From: Bacteroides oleiciplenus YIT 12058
Lineage (GTDB): Bacteria > Bacteroidota > Bacteroidia > Bacteroidales > Bacteroidaceae
Reading direction: 5' to 3'
DNA: 50,350 nucleotides
Assembly (NCBI RefSeq): GCF_000315485.1
Contig: NZ_JH992948.1
Location: 1 to 50,350 of the forward strand
Below are positions 26,415 through 34,042 of the stretch, in pieces. Position numbers and translations under genes: made by a program. Within the stretch, counting starts at the first letter, position 1. Every line of letters begins with the position of its first letter. The notes under the pieces were generated by a model, which did not search any database, had not been told where the DNA came from, and saw only the letters and a list, made by a program, of their open reading frames with translations.

Positions 26415-27503
26415 GTGCAAAAGCAGGGCGACTTCTTCGTGGAGTCACCTATCATTTTGTTTGCCAGCATTATCTGGTATCTCAAAATCTATCAGAACGG
26501 GAAGTATTGCACGTTTCCCCATGCCATCGAGTTTTTGAACCGCCGCTACGAGGATATTTTCCCGATACTGACCTCTTACCCGGAGCTGGAAAACTACCTT
26601 TCCCCGTTCATGGATGCTTGGCTCGGAGGGGCTGCGGAGCAGCTCATGGGGCAGATAGCGTCGGCGAAAATCCCGCTTTCGAGGATGATTTCCCCGCAGC
26701 TCTATTGGGTGATGTCGGACAGCGAGTTTACGCTGGACATCAACAATCCCGAAGAGCCGAAAATCCTATGCGTGGGCAACAATCCCGACCGTCAGAACAT
26801 CTACGGGGCGGCTCTCGGATTGTATAACTCCCGTATCGTGAAACTCATCAACAAGAAGGGAATGCTGAAGTCATCGGTCATCATCGACGAGCTGCCCACG
26901 ATATACTTCAAGGGGTTGGACAACCTTATAGCCACCGCCCGAAGCAACAAGGTTGCCGTGTGTCTGGGATTTCAGGATTTCAGCCAGCTGGTGCGCGACT
27001 ACGGTGATAAGGAGGCGAAAGTGGTGATGAATACGGTCGGTAACATTTTCTCCGGGCAGGTGGTAGGTGAAACGGCAAAGACACTATCGGAACGGTTCGG
27101 TAAGGTGTTGCAGAAACGGCAGTCTATCTCCATCAACCGGCAGGATGTTTCCACCTCCATCAACACGCAGATGGATGCGCTCATTCCGCCGAGCAAGATT
27201 TCCGGTCTGACGCAGGGAATGTTTGTCGGTTCGGTGTCCGACAACTTCAACGAACGTATCGAACAGAAAATTTTTCACTGCGAGATTGTGGTGGATGCCG
27301 AGAAGGTGAAGCGGGAGGAACGTGCCTACAAGAAAATTCCGGTCATTACCGATTTCACGGACGAGGACGGCAACGACCGCATGAAAGAAACGGTGCAGGC
27401 GAACTACCGGCGTATCAAGGAAGAGGTGAAGCAGATTGTGCAGGAGGAACTGGAGCGCATCGCGGGCGATGATAACCTGAAATATCTGTTGCAGCAGAAG
27501 TAA
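26415..27503 (+). CDS. mobC: MobC coupling protein, 3' exon (362 codons)
   Basis: This is the C-terminal part of the coupling protein. It begins VQKQGDFFVESPIILF, carries Walker B in SSVIIDELPT (about residue 460 of the joined protein) and the TraG/VirD4 motif CLGFQDFSQLVRDYG. The joined product has 669 residues, the expected size for the family. It connects the MobA/MobB relaxosome to the TraG-driven channel at the inner membrane. A frame open upstream from 26214 lies inside the intron and is not part of the gene. Confidence 0.9.
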   Translation: MQKQGDFFVESPIILFASIIWYLKIYQNGKYCTFPHAIEFLNRRYEDIFPILTSYPELENYLSPFMDAWLGGAAEQLMGQIASAKIPLSRMISPQLYWVMSDSEFTLDINNPEEPKILCVGNNPDRQNIYGAALGLYNSRIVKLINKKGMLKSSVIIDELPTIYFKGLDNLIATARSNKVAVCLGFQDFSQLVRDYGDKEAKVVMNTVGNIFSGQVVGETAKTLSERFGKVLQKRQSISINRQDVSTSINTQMDALIPPSKISGLTQGMFVGSVSDNFNERIEQKIFHCEIVVDAEKVKREERAYKKIPVITDFTDEDGNDRMKETVQANYRRIKEEVKQIVQEELERIAGDDNLKYLLQQK

Positions 27504-27509
27504 ATAAAA

Positions 27510-27546
27510 AAATGAAGAAAGGCTTACCATAAACCTTTCTTCATTT
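27510..27546. terminator. Bidirectional terminator after mobC
   Basis: AAATGAAGAAAGG (27510-27522) pairs perfectly with CCTTTCTTCATTT (27534-27546) over 13 bp; A and T runs flank it on both sides. It separates the convergent mobABC operon and the AT-rich cargo pair. Confidence 0.85.
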
Positions 27547-27555
27547 TTTTAGAAC

Positions 27556-28311
27556 TTAAGCATTATCCATACTTACTAAGATTCCGTTTTCCAAAATTTT
27601 TTGCAATGGAATTTTCTTTAAGATTTCTTGATAAGTGCTATAGAAGTCATTATCAAGTCCTATATAAACAATATTGTCATGTAATTCTTCTATAACACTA
27701 ATATGTGAATGCAATTTGCACTTTTTATCAGAACAATCTGATACGATACTTTTAATTCGTTCCAACTTATTTAATAAATCATCATATTGAGATAACCCTT
27801 TTGTAGTTGGTTGTATTTGATAATTAGTTTTCTTTGCCGGTTGTATATTATGTTCAGGATCTAATAATACTATGTGAAATATAGAAGAATCCCGATCAAA
27901 ATAACCTACAATACGCCCCGTACTTTTTGTTATCGAAAATTGCATTATTGGAAAATCTGTCTCATTGTCCAATATTTCTTTTGGTAGCCAATCTAAATCT
28001 TTTCGTTGAATAGGAATGTTTTTAGCACTCCAATCTATTGGATGACATCTTAATGCAATACTACCTCTATTTTCTTCTAATACTTCTTGCGGTGTCATAG
28101 TACCCAAAGCACCTAATCGTTCAAGAAGCCCAATATGCCATCCCTTAGAACACTCTCCAATCTGAAAATTAGGTATCTGCTTAAAGTAAGAGAAGGAAAA
28201 AGTTATCTTCCTTCTCTTTAACTCATTTTCTTGTTCTTTGGTAACTAATGATTTGTTTCCGTATTTAGGAGAATCTGAATTAAGATTTAATAGTTTCCCA
28301 TTTTTTCCCAT
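27556..28311 (-). CDS. Unrecognised partner of the Panacea protein, candidate toxin
   Basis: The protein has 251 residues from ATG 28311. I do not recognise the family with confidence. It is soluble, with a short motif GRIVGYFDRDSSIFHIVLLDPEHNIQP that resembles a pattern (YF/FFD..FHV..LDP.H) seen in some toxin and defence proteins, and a C-terminal region with CSDKKCKLHSHISVIEELHDN holding Cys/His residues. It overlaps the end of the upstream DUF4065 gene by 32 bases, so the two are co-translated. Base composition is far more AT-rich than the tra and mob genes, pointing to separate acquisition. Confidence 0.6.
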   Translation of the reverse strand: MGKNGKLLNLNSDSPKYGNKSLVTKEQENELKRRKITFSFSYFKQIPNFQIGECSKGWHIGLLERLGALGTMTPQEVLEENRGSIALRCHPIDWSAKNIPIQRKDLDWLPKEILDNETDFPIMQFSITKSTGRIVGYFDRDSSIFHIVLLDPEHNIQPAKKTNYQIQPTTKGLSQYDDLLNKLERIKSIVSDCSDKKCKLHSHISVIEELHDNIVYIGLDNDFYSTYQEILKKIPLQKILENGILVSMDNA

Positions 28312-28759
28312 AATACTCAATCATTAGTTCTGGAGTAATAACCTTGTCACAACGCTCATTTACATTTAAATCTCCACGTGTTTCAATCCAAGGCATCTCA
28401 TTGTGGGACAATCGTTCTAATTCAGCACCGCTATATTTAAGATAATTCTCCAATATAAAGTCAATGAATTCAGCGTCTTCTGATGATAAACTCACATTGT
28501 GATTCATGCAATCATCAATATTGATTTCTGAATAGAGATATTTTGTAGAATTAAATCGATTGTAGATTTCTCGATTTACCGGACCATGAATCCATGCTTC
28601 AAACTCGCCGTCAAACATAGGTTTTTTATTGATACCATAAGACCATGCTTGAACATAATACAATAACTTCTGCAACTTTAAATTTATTAAAGACGCAAAT
28701 CTATCTTCCGATTTTACTCGTAAGATAATGTAGTCTGTTATATCGTGTATTGAGTTCAT
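28280..28759 (-). CDS. Panacea/DUF4065 (SocA-like) protein, candidate antitoxin
   Basis: This 159-residue protein matches the Panacea (DUF4065, SocA/GepA) domain: LINLKLQKLLYYVQAWSYGINKKPMF near residues 24-49, then EAWIHGPVNREIYNRF, the diagnostic Trp-x-x-Gly-Pro-Val segment, and YSGAELERLSHNEMPW. The domain occurs as an antitoxin or adaptor that neutralises or targets many unrelated partners. Here the partner would be the overlapping downstream gene. The gene is AT-rich and not part of the conserved CTnDOT backbone. Confidence 0.82.
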   Translation of the reverse strand: MNSIHDITDYIILRVKSEDRFASLINLKLQKLLYYVQAWSYGINKKPMFDGEFEAWIHGPVNREIYNRFNSTKYLYSEINIDDCMNHNVSLSSEDAEFIDFILENYLKYSGAELERLSHNEMPWIETRGDLNVNERCDKVITPELMIEYYGKKWETIKS

Positions 28760-28862
28760 CTGAATTATGACTATATCAATTTCAATGCAAAGTTAATATC
28801 TTTTTCTAATATAACAAAATAATGAATTGAATTGATGTGATTTATTCTAATGAATTTGTTTT

Positions 28863-29468
28863 TTATCTCCTCATACGATCCAACTCATCATCGCGCAGCA
28901 TCCTCTCGTTCAATTTCTCCTGCATTCTGTCAAGGAAGTAGGTGCGGCTTTCGTTCTTCCGGCGTTTGATATCGGTGTAGAAACGGTAGCAGTCCTTCGA
29001 CTCAACCCCGAATATCTTGTAAAGGAGCGGGGCAAGCTGTTTGAGCGGCATGTTGCCGTTGTTGATGCAGCCCATCTCGTCGATGCCGTAGATAAGTTCC
29101 ACGAGGTCGATGGCATTGCCCGTCCATTGCAGGAGGCTGGTGGCGGTTTCTGTTGTGTTGTTGGCGGATATCAGTGGCGGCACTTGGGGCGTGGCAAGGA
29201 ATTTCTGCATCTTCCTCACGAAAGACAGGGCCTTGCTGACATAGGCGGCAATCTCTCTCTTTTCTTCTGACAGGTTGCGCACGGGATGGTGCTGCAACTC
29301 GATTTCGATGTAGGCAAGCGCGATGACGGTAAGGTTCGCGTCCATGCTACCGTTACACAGTTCGATCACTTGGGTGGCAAAAGCCGTGTATGCCGTTTCC
29401 ATATTGCAGTCACCGGCTTCGTTTATCAGGCGGAAAAAGTCGGTTTCCGCCAGCAAGAAATAATTCAT
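28863..29468 (-). CDS. rteC: RteC, activator of the excision operon
   Basis: The protein has 201 residues from ATG 29468 (MNYFLLAETDFFRLINEAG). In CTnDOT, RteC is produced when RteB activates its promoter and in turn activates transcription of xis2c-xis2d-orf3-exc. The C-terminal part (LAPLLYKIFGVESKDCYRFYTDIKRRKNESRTYFLDRMQEKL) is a winged-helix-like DNA-binding region. A longer frame from 29531 lacks similarity. Upstream, an AT-rich inverted repeat (29552-29586) followed by T-rich minus-strand sequence could end read-through from the RibD-like gene. Confidence 0.9.
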   Translation of the reverse strand: MNYFLLAETDFFRLINEAGDCNMETAYTAFATQVIELCNGSMDANLTVIALAYIEIELQHHPVRNLSEEKREIAAYVSKALSFVRKMQKFLATPQVPPLISANNTTETATSLLQWTGNAIDLVELIYGIDEMGCINNGNMPLKQLAPLLYKIFGVESKDCYRFYTDIKRRKNESRTYFLDRMQEKLNERMLRDDELDRMRR

Positions 29469-29706
29469 GGTTCTGTCAATTTTGAAAATTACACTTTGTT
29501 TTCTGCGTGCGCACATGAATATAATTGGCAAAAAACGCGGCAGAAAATAAAAAATCCAACACTCAATTTTACAAAGTACTGGATTTCAGAGGTATAAAAT
29601 TCAATATTTTTTCACAAGGACAAATTATCTCCGACTTAAATTGTTTGTAATCAGAACATTTATTCTATTCCTGAAAATAGAAATGTATGCTTGCCGCACA
29701 TTTTGG

Positions 29707-30129
29707 CTATCTTGCTTTTTTATCAAGGATATAGATAATGCGACATACACCGTTGGAATAGCTTTTCAAGGAGGAAAGCGTCCAGTGTTGCTCTGGCAGA
29801 GCCGACTTAAAAAAATGTCGTCCGCTTCCGGATATGAAAGGAACGGTGTATAGTATGATTTCATCCACAGCGTGCATACGCAGTAGTCCGTTTATATAAT
29901 CTGCCGTATCCAGTGTGGCTTCCGCGAGGTAACGGATGTTTGTGCCGTCTTTTCTCCATTCGTGCAGCATTGAAATGGAATAGTCCGGTGTCACACGGTA
30001 AAGGGCTTTCTTCCTGATTTCATCAAGACCGCAACGGTCAAGGCACAAATCCTGATGTGCTTTATCATATAACTCTGAAGAAAGACATCCGTCCATCGTC
30101 AGTACGGCGAGAATCTGAACTTTACCCAT
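29707..30129 (-). CDS. RibD C-terminal/dihydrofolate reductase-like protein
   Basis: This 140-residue protein is short for the family. It starts QILAVLTMDGCLSS, the usual beginning of RibD-C/DHFR-like reductases, and ends with the region VDEIILYTVPFISGSGRHFF that matches the same fold. The middle (NADPH-binding) portion is reduced, so enzymatic activity is doubtful. It sits between rteB and rteC. It is preceded by a long structured leader with an intrinsic terminator, so its expression may be attenuated. Confidence 0.75.
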   Translation of the reverse strand: MGKVQILAVLTMDGCLSSELYDKAHQDLCLDRCGLDEIRKKALYRVTPDYSISMLHEWRKDGTNIRYLAEATLDTADYINGLLRMHAVDEIILYTVPFISGSGRHFFKSALPEQHWTLSSLKSYSNGVCRIIYILDKKAR

Positions 30130-30156
30130 AATCGTTTCCTTTCGTTAGGCAAGGGT

Positions 30157-30183
30157 AAAAAAGTAGCGTGCAATTCACACTAC
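30157..30183 (-). terminator. Intrinsic terminator in the leader of the RibD-like gene
   Basis: On the minus strand GTAGTGTG-AATTG-CACGCTAC forms an 8-bp stem (one G-U pair) followed at once by TTTTTT. It lies only 27 bases upstream of the ATG of the RibD-like gene, a position that makes sense for attenuation rather than for ending a gene. Confidence 0.65.
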
Positions 30184-30184
30184 C

Positions 30185-30305
30185 TTCAAGCGATGGCTCT
30201 GGTAAAGCCTTTACGGAGAGTACGTGAATGCACGCTATGCGTAAGCATAGCATAAGCATCACGCAATCGTCTCCGTAGTTCCAATTTACCAGATTTTCGC
30301 TTGAA
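30185..30305 (-). promoter_or_regulatory. Long nested stem structure, candidate attenuator or riboswitch-like leader
   Basis: Five nested pairings are visible: TTCAAGCGA (30185-30193) with TCGCTTGAA (30297-30305); TCTGGTAAA (30198-30206) with TTTACCAGA (30285-30293); TACGGAGA (30212-30219) with TCTCCGTA (30270-30277); CGTGAATGC (30223-30231) with GCATCACG (30256-30263), one bulge; and GCTATGC (30234-30240) with GCATAGC (30245-30251) around a four-base loop. One arm (30224-30235) can instead pair for 12 bp with the downstream terminator arm (30167-30179). I do not recognise a known riboswitch class. Confidence 0.6.
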
Positions 30306-30408
30306 ACGCCTTGCGGTCTTATCCTATATGTTGGCGGCGAAAAGCTCCTGCCAATCGCCGTTTTTCTCAAATGTTATGCAAAGATAGCCAAATTCAGTGA
30401 ATTACGGG

Positions 30409-31731
30409 CTATGATTGCTTGAATTTATATTTAAGTCCATACTCTTCAAGTTTGCTGTATAGTGTTGTCCTGCCTATGCCGAGCAGTTCTGCGGCGACAC
30501 TCCGGTTGCCGTTTGCCTGTTTCAACGCACGCAATATCCGCTCCTTATCCTCCGCGTCATTGCGCAAGGCGAAGCTGACAGTAGAGGTCGGTTTCGTCAC
30601 GGCAAGTTCCAGATGCTCTTTCATGACAACACCTTCCTGCGCCTGCAATACAGCACCCATAACTTTCTGCCGAAGTTCCCGCACGTTGCCCGGCCATGCG
30701 TGTGTCAGCAACGCTTTACGTGCTTCGGAACTGAACCCGCTCACGCTACACTCCAGCTCTCTGTTTGCCATATCACGGAAGAACTCTGCCAGCGGCATGA
30801 TGTCTTCCTGACAGTCACGCAACGGAGGAACGGTTATCCCGAAGTCGTGCAGGCGGTACAGAAGATCCTGCCGAAAACGCTTTTCATTCACCGCTACTTC
30901 CAAATCTTCATTGGTAGCAGCGATGATGCGGACATTGAAATTCCGGTCTGCCTTGTCTCCGACCGGGCGATACCGCCTCTCCTGTATGGCGCGGAGCAAC
31001 ATCTGTTGGGTTTCCAACGCGAGGTTTCCTACCTCGTCCAGAAAAAGCGTGCCGCCTTCCGCCTCATGGAAATATCCTTTCTTGGCATTGTCCGCACCTG
31101 TAAACGCTCCCTTGACGTGTCCGAAGAAAGCCGACGGTGCAAGCTCTTTGGAGAGTGAACCGCAGTCCACCGCCACAAATGGCTTGCCTGCACGTTTGCT
31201 CTTGTCATGCAACAGATGGGCAATATGCTCCTTACCCGTGCCGTTCTCACCAAATATCATCACGCTCATGTCGGTGGCGGCTACCAGCCTTATCCGGTGC
31301 ATGATTTTCTGAAAAGCGGAACCTTCACGGGCGAATACAGGCATACGGCGTTGTCCTGCCTGACGTTCTTTCAGTATGGAACGGATCAGGGGGACAAGTT
31401 TATCCTCCACAAGCTGTTTGGGAATATAGTCTATCGAGCCGAGTTTCATGCTTTCCACGGCGGTATTAACTTCGGCGTAGTCGGTCATAATGATGAAGGG
31501 CTGCATCTTTCCCTCCTTTCGCATCCAGCACAAAAGGTCTATGCCACTGCCGTCAGGCAGACGCAGGTCGGCAACCACGATATCATTATCTGTTGCCTGT
31601 TGCAGATGTTTCTTCGCGGTTGAGAGGTGGTAAGCCTTCATATTGCGGTAGCCCTCCCGTGACAGCATATTGCAGACATATTCGCAATACACGATGTTGT
31701 CTTCCACCACAATTATTTTTGTCTTATCCAT
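30409..31731 (-). CDS. rteB: RteB, sigma-54-type response regulator
   Basis: This 440-residue protein has an N-terminal receiver domain with the phospho-acceptor Asp in VVADLRLPDGSG, an AAA+ domain with Walker A GENGTGKE (about residue 164) and the sigma-54 contact loop GAFTGA (about residue 210), and a C-terminal Fis-type helix-turn-helix (NGNRSVAAELLGIGRTTLYSKL). It is the response regulator paired with RteA; in CTnDOT it activates rteC. It overlaps rteA by eight bases, so both are translated together with tetQ. Confidence 0.96.
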   Translation of the reverse strand: MDKTKIIVVEDNIVYCEYVCNMLSREGYRNMKAYHLSTAKKHLQQATDNDIVVADLRLPDGSGIDLLCWMRKEGKMQPFIIMTDYAEVNTAVESMKLGSIDYIPKQLVEDKLVPLIRSILKERQAGQRRMPVFAREGSAFQKIMHRIRLVAATDMSVMIFGENGTGKEHIAHLLHDKSKRAGKPFVAVDCGSLSKELAPSAFFGHVKGAFTGADNAKKGYFHEAEGGTLFLDEVGNLALETQQMLLRAIQERRYRPVGDKADRNFNVRIIAATNEDLEVAVNEKRFRQDLLYRLHDFGITVPPLRDCQEDIMPLAEFFRDMANRELECSVSGFSSEARKALLTHAWPGNVRELRQKVMGAVLQAQEGVVMKEHLELAVTKPTSTVSFALRNDAEDKERILRALKQANGNRSVAAELLGIGRTTLYSKLEEYGLKYKFKQS

Positions 31732-34042
31732 CTTCGTATTTTCTCCTTTCCTCTTCTGCCAACCGTATTATTTCCACTCCCTTATCCAGCACAGCAGTCA
31801 CGGCATGGCTTAACGCTTCACCATCCGGGAGAGCATCGCCACGAAGCAATCCGTAAAGTACATTCAGCGGTTGGTCGGCACGGAGCACCTCCCACGAACT
31901 GCGCAGGTGGTGGATCAGGGAATCCAGCTTTTGCAGGTCTTTTTCTTTTGCTGCATCCCGTACCGCCTGCATTTCCTTTTCTGTTTCAGTTATCAACTTT
32001 TCCAGCATGACGGCTTCATTGCCATAGGACAATAAGGCGGAAAAGTCCGGTTTCCCGTCCGGTGTCGCTTTTATGGCACACCTGTCGGAAACCTCCATCA
32101 GTTCCGATATGGAGAACGGCTTGAACAGGCATCCGGCAAAGCCTTTTGCCAATAGTTCCCCTTTGTTACAACTGCCCGAAGCGGTTGCCACAACCACCGG
32201 GATTGTTGGTGAATTGCCCACGTTGGACGAACGCAACAGTTCCAGCAATTCGAAACCGTTTATACCAGGCATATTCAAGTCTGTCAGCAACAGGCTGTAT
32301 TCTTTCTGGCGTATCATTTCCATCAGTGCCGCAGCATCGGTGCAAGTGTCGCAGTGTATTCCTTCTTGGGAATACATCTCTTTCAGCATTAGAAGTAATA
32401 CCTCATCATTGTCAATGGCGACAACATCATGGAATTTATTGTTATGATAAACAGGTGTATTGCTTGTATATCCAAGCTGTTCTTCAGCTTCCTGCATAGA
32501 AATTTCAACTGTGAAACGACTGCCTTTCCCTTTCTTGCTGTCCAAACGGATTGTTCCGCCAAGCATCGACACAATATTACGCATTATGGCAAGCCCAAGC
32601 CCGAAACCCTCCTTTGCAGCGGCATTTGATAGACGTTCAAACGCACCGAACGCTTGTTTCTGTTCCTCTTCTGTCATGCCTGTACCTGTATCTTCAATGA
32701 CCAGTGTCAGAACTCCATTATCATATTCAGTAATCAAAGAAACACCGCCTTCTTCTGTGAACTTGACAGCGTTTGACAGCAGGTTATTCCCGATTTGTAT
32801 TATTCGCTCTTTGTCGGTCAATACAATGGCATCGTGTCCAGTCTTCACGGACAAGGACAACCCTTTGTTCACGGCAACAGGCATGAACTCCGTTTCAAGT
32901 GTGTGCGTGATTGCAGAAATCCGGCAGGGTGACAGACGGGGCTGTTCCTTGCCGTTGTCCAGGCGGAAGAAGTCAAGCAAAGTGTTGAGCATATCCCGCA
33001 TACGGTCGGAGGATTGCAGTATATTTTGGATATATTGCCCATTATTACCGCTATTGCATTCTTTCCGCAAAAGTTCGGTATAGCCGGTTATTGCCGTCAG
33101 TGGTGTACGCAACTCATGGGTAATAGTATATACCGCTTTCTTTCGGGAGGTTATGAGTATCTCATTTTGTTGCACGGACTGTTCCAATTGCTCGATCAAA
33201 TCCGTTGTCTTGCGTTTGTATCGTTTAATGTTCTTTGCATCACGGTGTATGATGATATAGGAAATGACCAACAGCAAAAGAACAAATCCCATCAAGCCGC
33301 CTATCTGCATAAATGATTTTTTACGCATGGCTGTTATCTCGCTTTCTCTATTTTGTAAATCAGATTGCACCTTCTTTTCGATTTGGCAAATCAATCCTTG
33401 CAGTTGTCTGTTAAGTTCTGCATTACGGGCAGCAAGACTATCGGCTTGTTCTGACAATCGACGGCTCTGCGCATTCTGTTCGTTGACCATGTTTCTATTG
33501 GATGAACGGAGCGTAGTCGTTGTTGTCGTTGGCTTCGTTCCCTCTTTTTTGCCGAAGATGCTCAAGAAACCTTTTCGTTTTGGCTTTTTGGACTGTTCCT
33601 GCACACTTTTCTGCACAATAACCGGAATTTGATTGGCTATCTTCTTGTTAATAGATTGTTGTTCATCCATTAACCGGACTATCTGGAACATCTGTCGTTC
33701 CTTATCCTCTAAAAGACTGCGCACACTATCGATGCGCTCTGCTGGATAGGTGGCCTTGAAACGGCAAAGCATACTGTCCATTGCCATACGCCGTGCATGG
33801 TAATGCTCGATATCTTTATCGTTCCATTCCAGTATTGTTTCACCCAATAGAGAAAATTTTATCATTTGAATATTGATATTGTTTATTTCTTTTCGGAGCT
33901 CGTCTATTTTTTTATTGCCAAGTTCTAATGCTTCTATCTCCTGCCATTCATAGAGGCTATTATATGCCATACATCCGATAAGAATGGAGATAAGTATATA
34001 TCCCAACTGTATTGCCTTATAGAAATTTCCTGACCGCTCCAT
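31724..34042 (-). CDS. rteA: RteA, hybrid sensor histidine kinase
   Basis: This 772-residue protein has two membrane spans (about residues 12-30 and 245-265) around a periplasmic helical domain, a HisKA motif THELRTPLTAITGY (His near 313), an ATPase domain (NNLLSNAVKFTEEGG, DTGTGM, GFGLGLAI), a receiver domain (LLLTDLNMPGINGFELLEL) and a C-terminal Hpt-like helix (LIHHLRSSWEVL). It is the sensor of the RteA/RteB pair. The signal is unknown. Its ATG overlaps the last base of the tetQ stop codon. Confidence 0.95.
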   Translation of the reverse strand: MERSGNFYKAIQLGYILISILIGCMAYNSLYEWQEIEALELGNKKIDELRKEINNINIQMIKFSLLGETILEWNDKDIEHYHARRMAMDSMLCRFKATYPAERIDSVRSLLEDKERQMFQIVRLMDEQQSINKKIANQIPVIVQKSVQEQSKKPKRKGFLSIFGKKEGTKPTTTTTTLRSSNRNMVNEQNAQSRRLSEQADSLAARNAELNRQLQGLICQIEKKVQSDLQNRESEITAMRKKSFMQIGGLMGFVLLLLVISYIIIHRDAKNIKRYKRKTTDLIEQLEQSVQQNEILITSRKKAVYTITHELRTPLTAITGYTELLRKECNSGNNGQYIQNILQSSDRMRDMLNTLLDFFRLDNGKEQPRLSPCRISAITHTLETEFMPVAVNKGLSLSVKTGHDAIVLTDKERIIQIGNNLLSNAVKFTEEGGVSLITEYDNGVLTLVIEDTGTGMTEEEQKQAFGAFERLSNAAAKEGFGLGLAIMRNIVSMLGGTIRLDSKKGKGSRFTVEISMQEAEEQLGYTSNTPVYHNNKFHDVVAIDNDEVLLLMLKEMYSQEGIHCDTCTDAAALMEMIRQKEYSLLLTDLNMPGINGFELLELLRSSNVGNSPTIPVVVATASGSCNKGELLAKGFAGCLFKPFSISELMEVSDRCAIKATPDGKPDFSALLSYGNEAVMLEKLITETEKEMQAVRDAAKEKDLQKLDSLIHHLRSSWEVLRADQPLNVLYGLLRGDALPDGEALSHAVTAVLDKGVEIIRLAEEERRKYEDG

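Noticed and set aside
30144..30150. GTTAGGC as an integron attC box
   Set aside because: It lies outside the palindrome and has no matching RYYYAAC partner at the other end; no integron integrase is present.
30122..30370. 82-codon minus-strand ORF covering the structured leader
   Set aside because: The frame runs through the nested stems and terminator and ends inside the RibD-like gene; composition is not protein-like.
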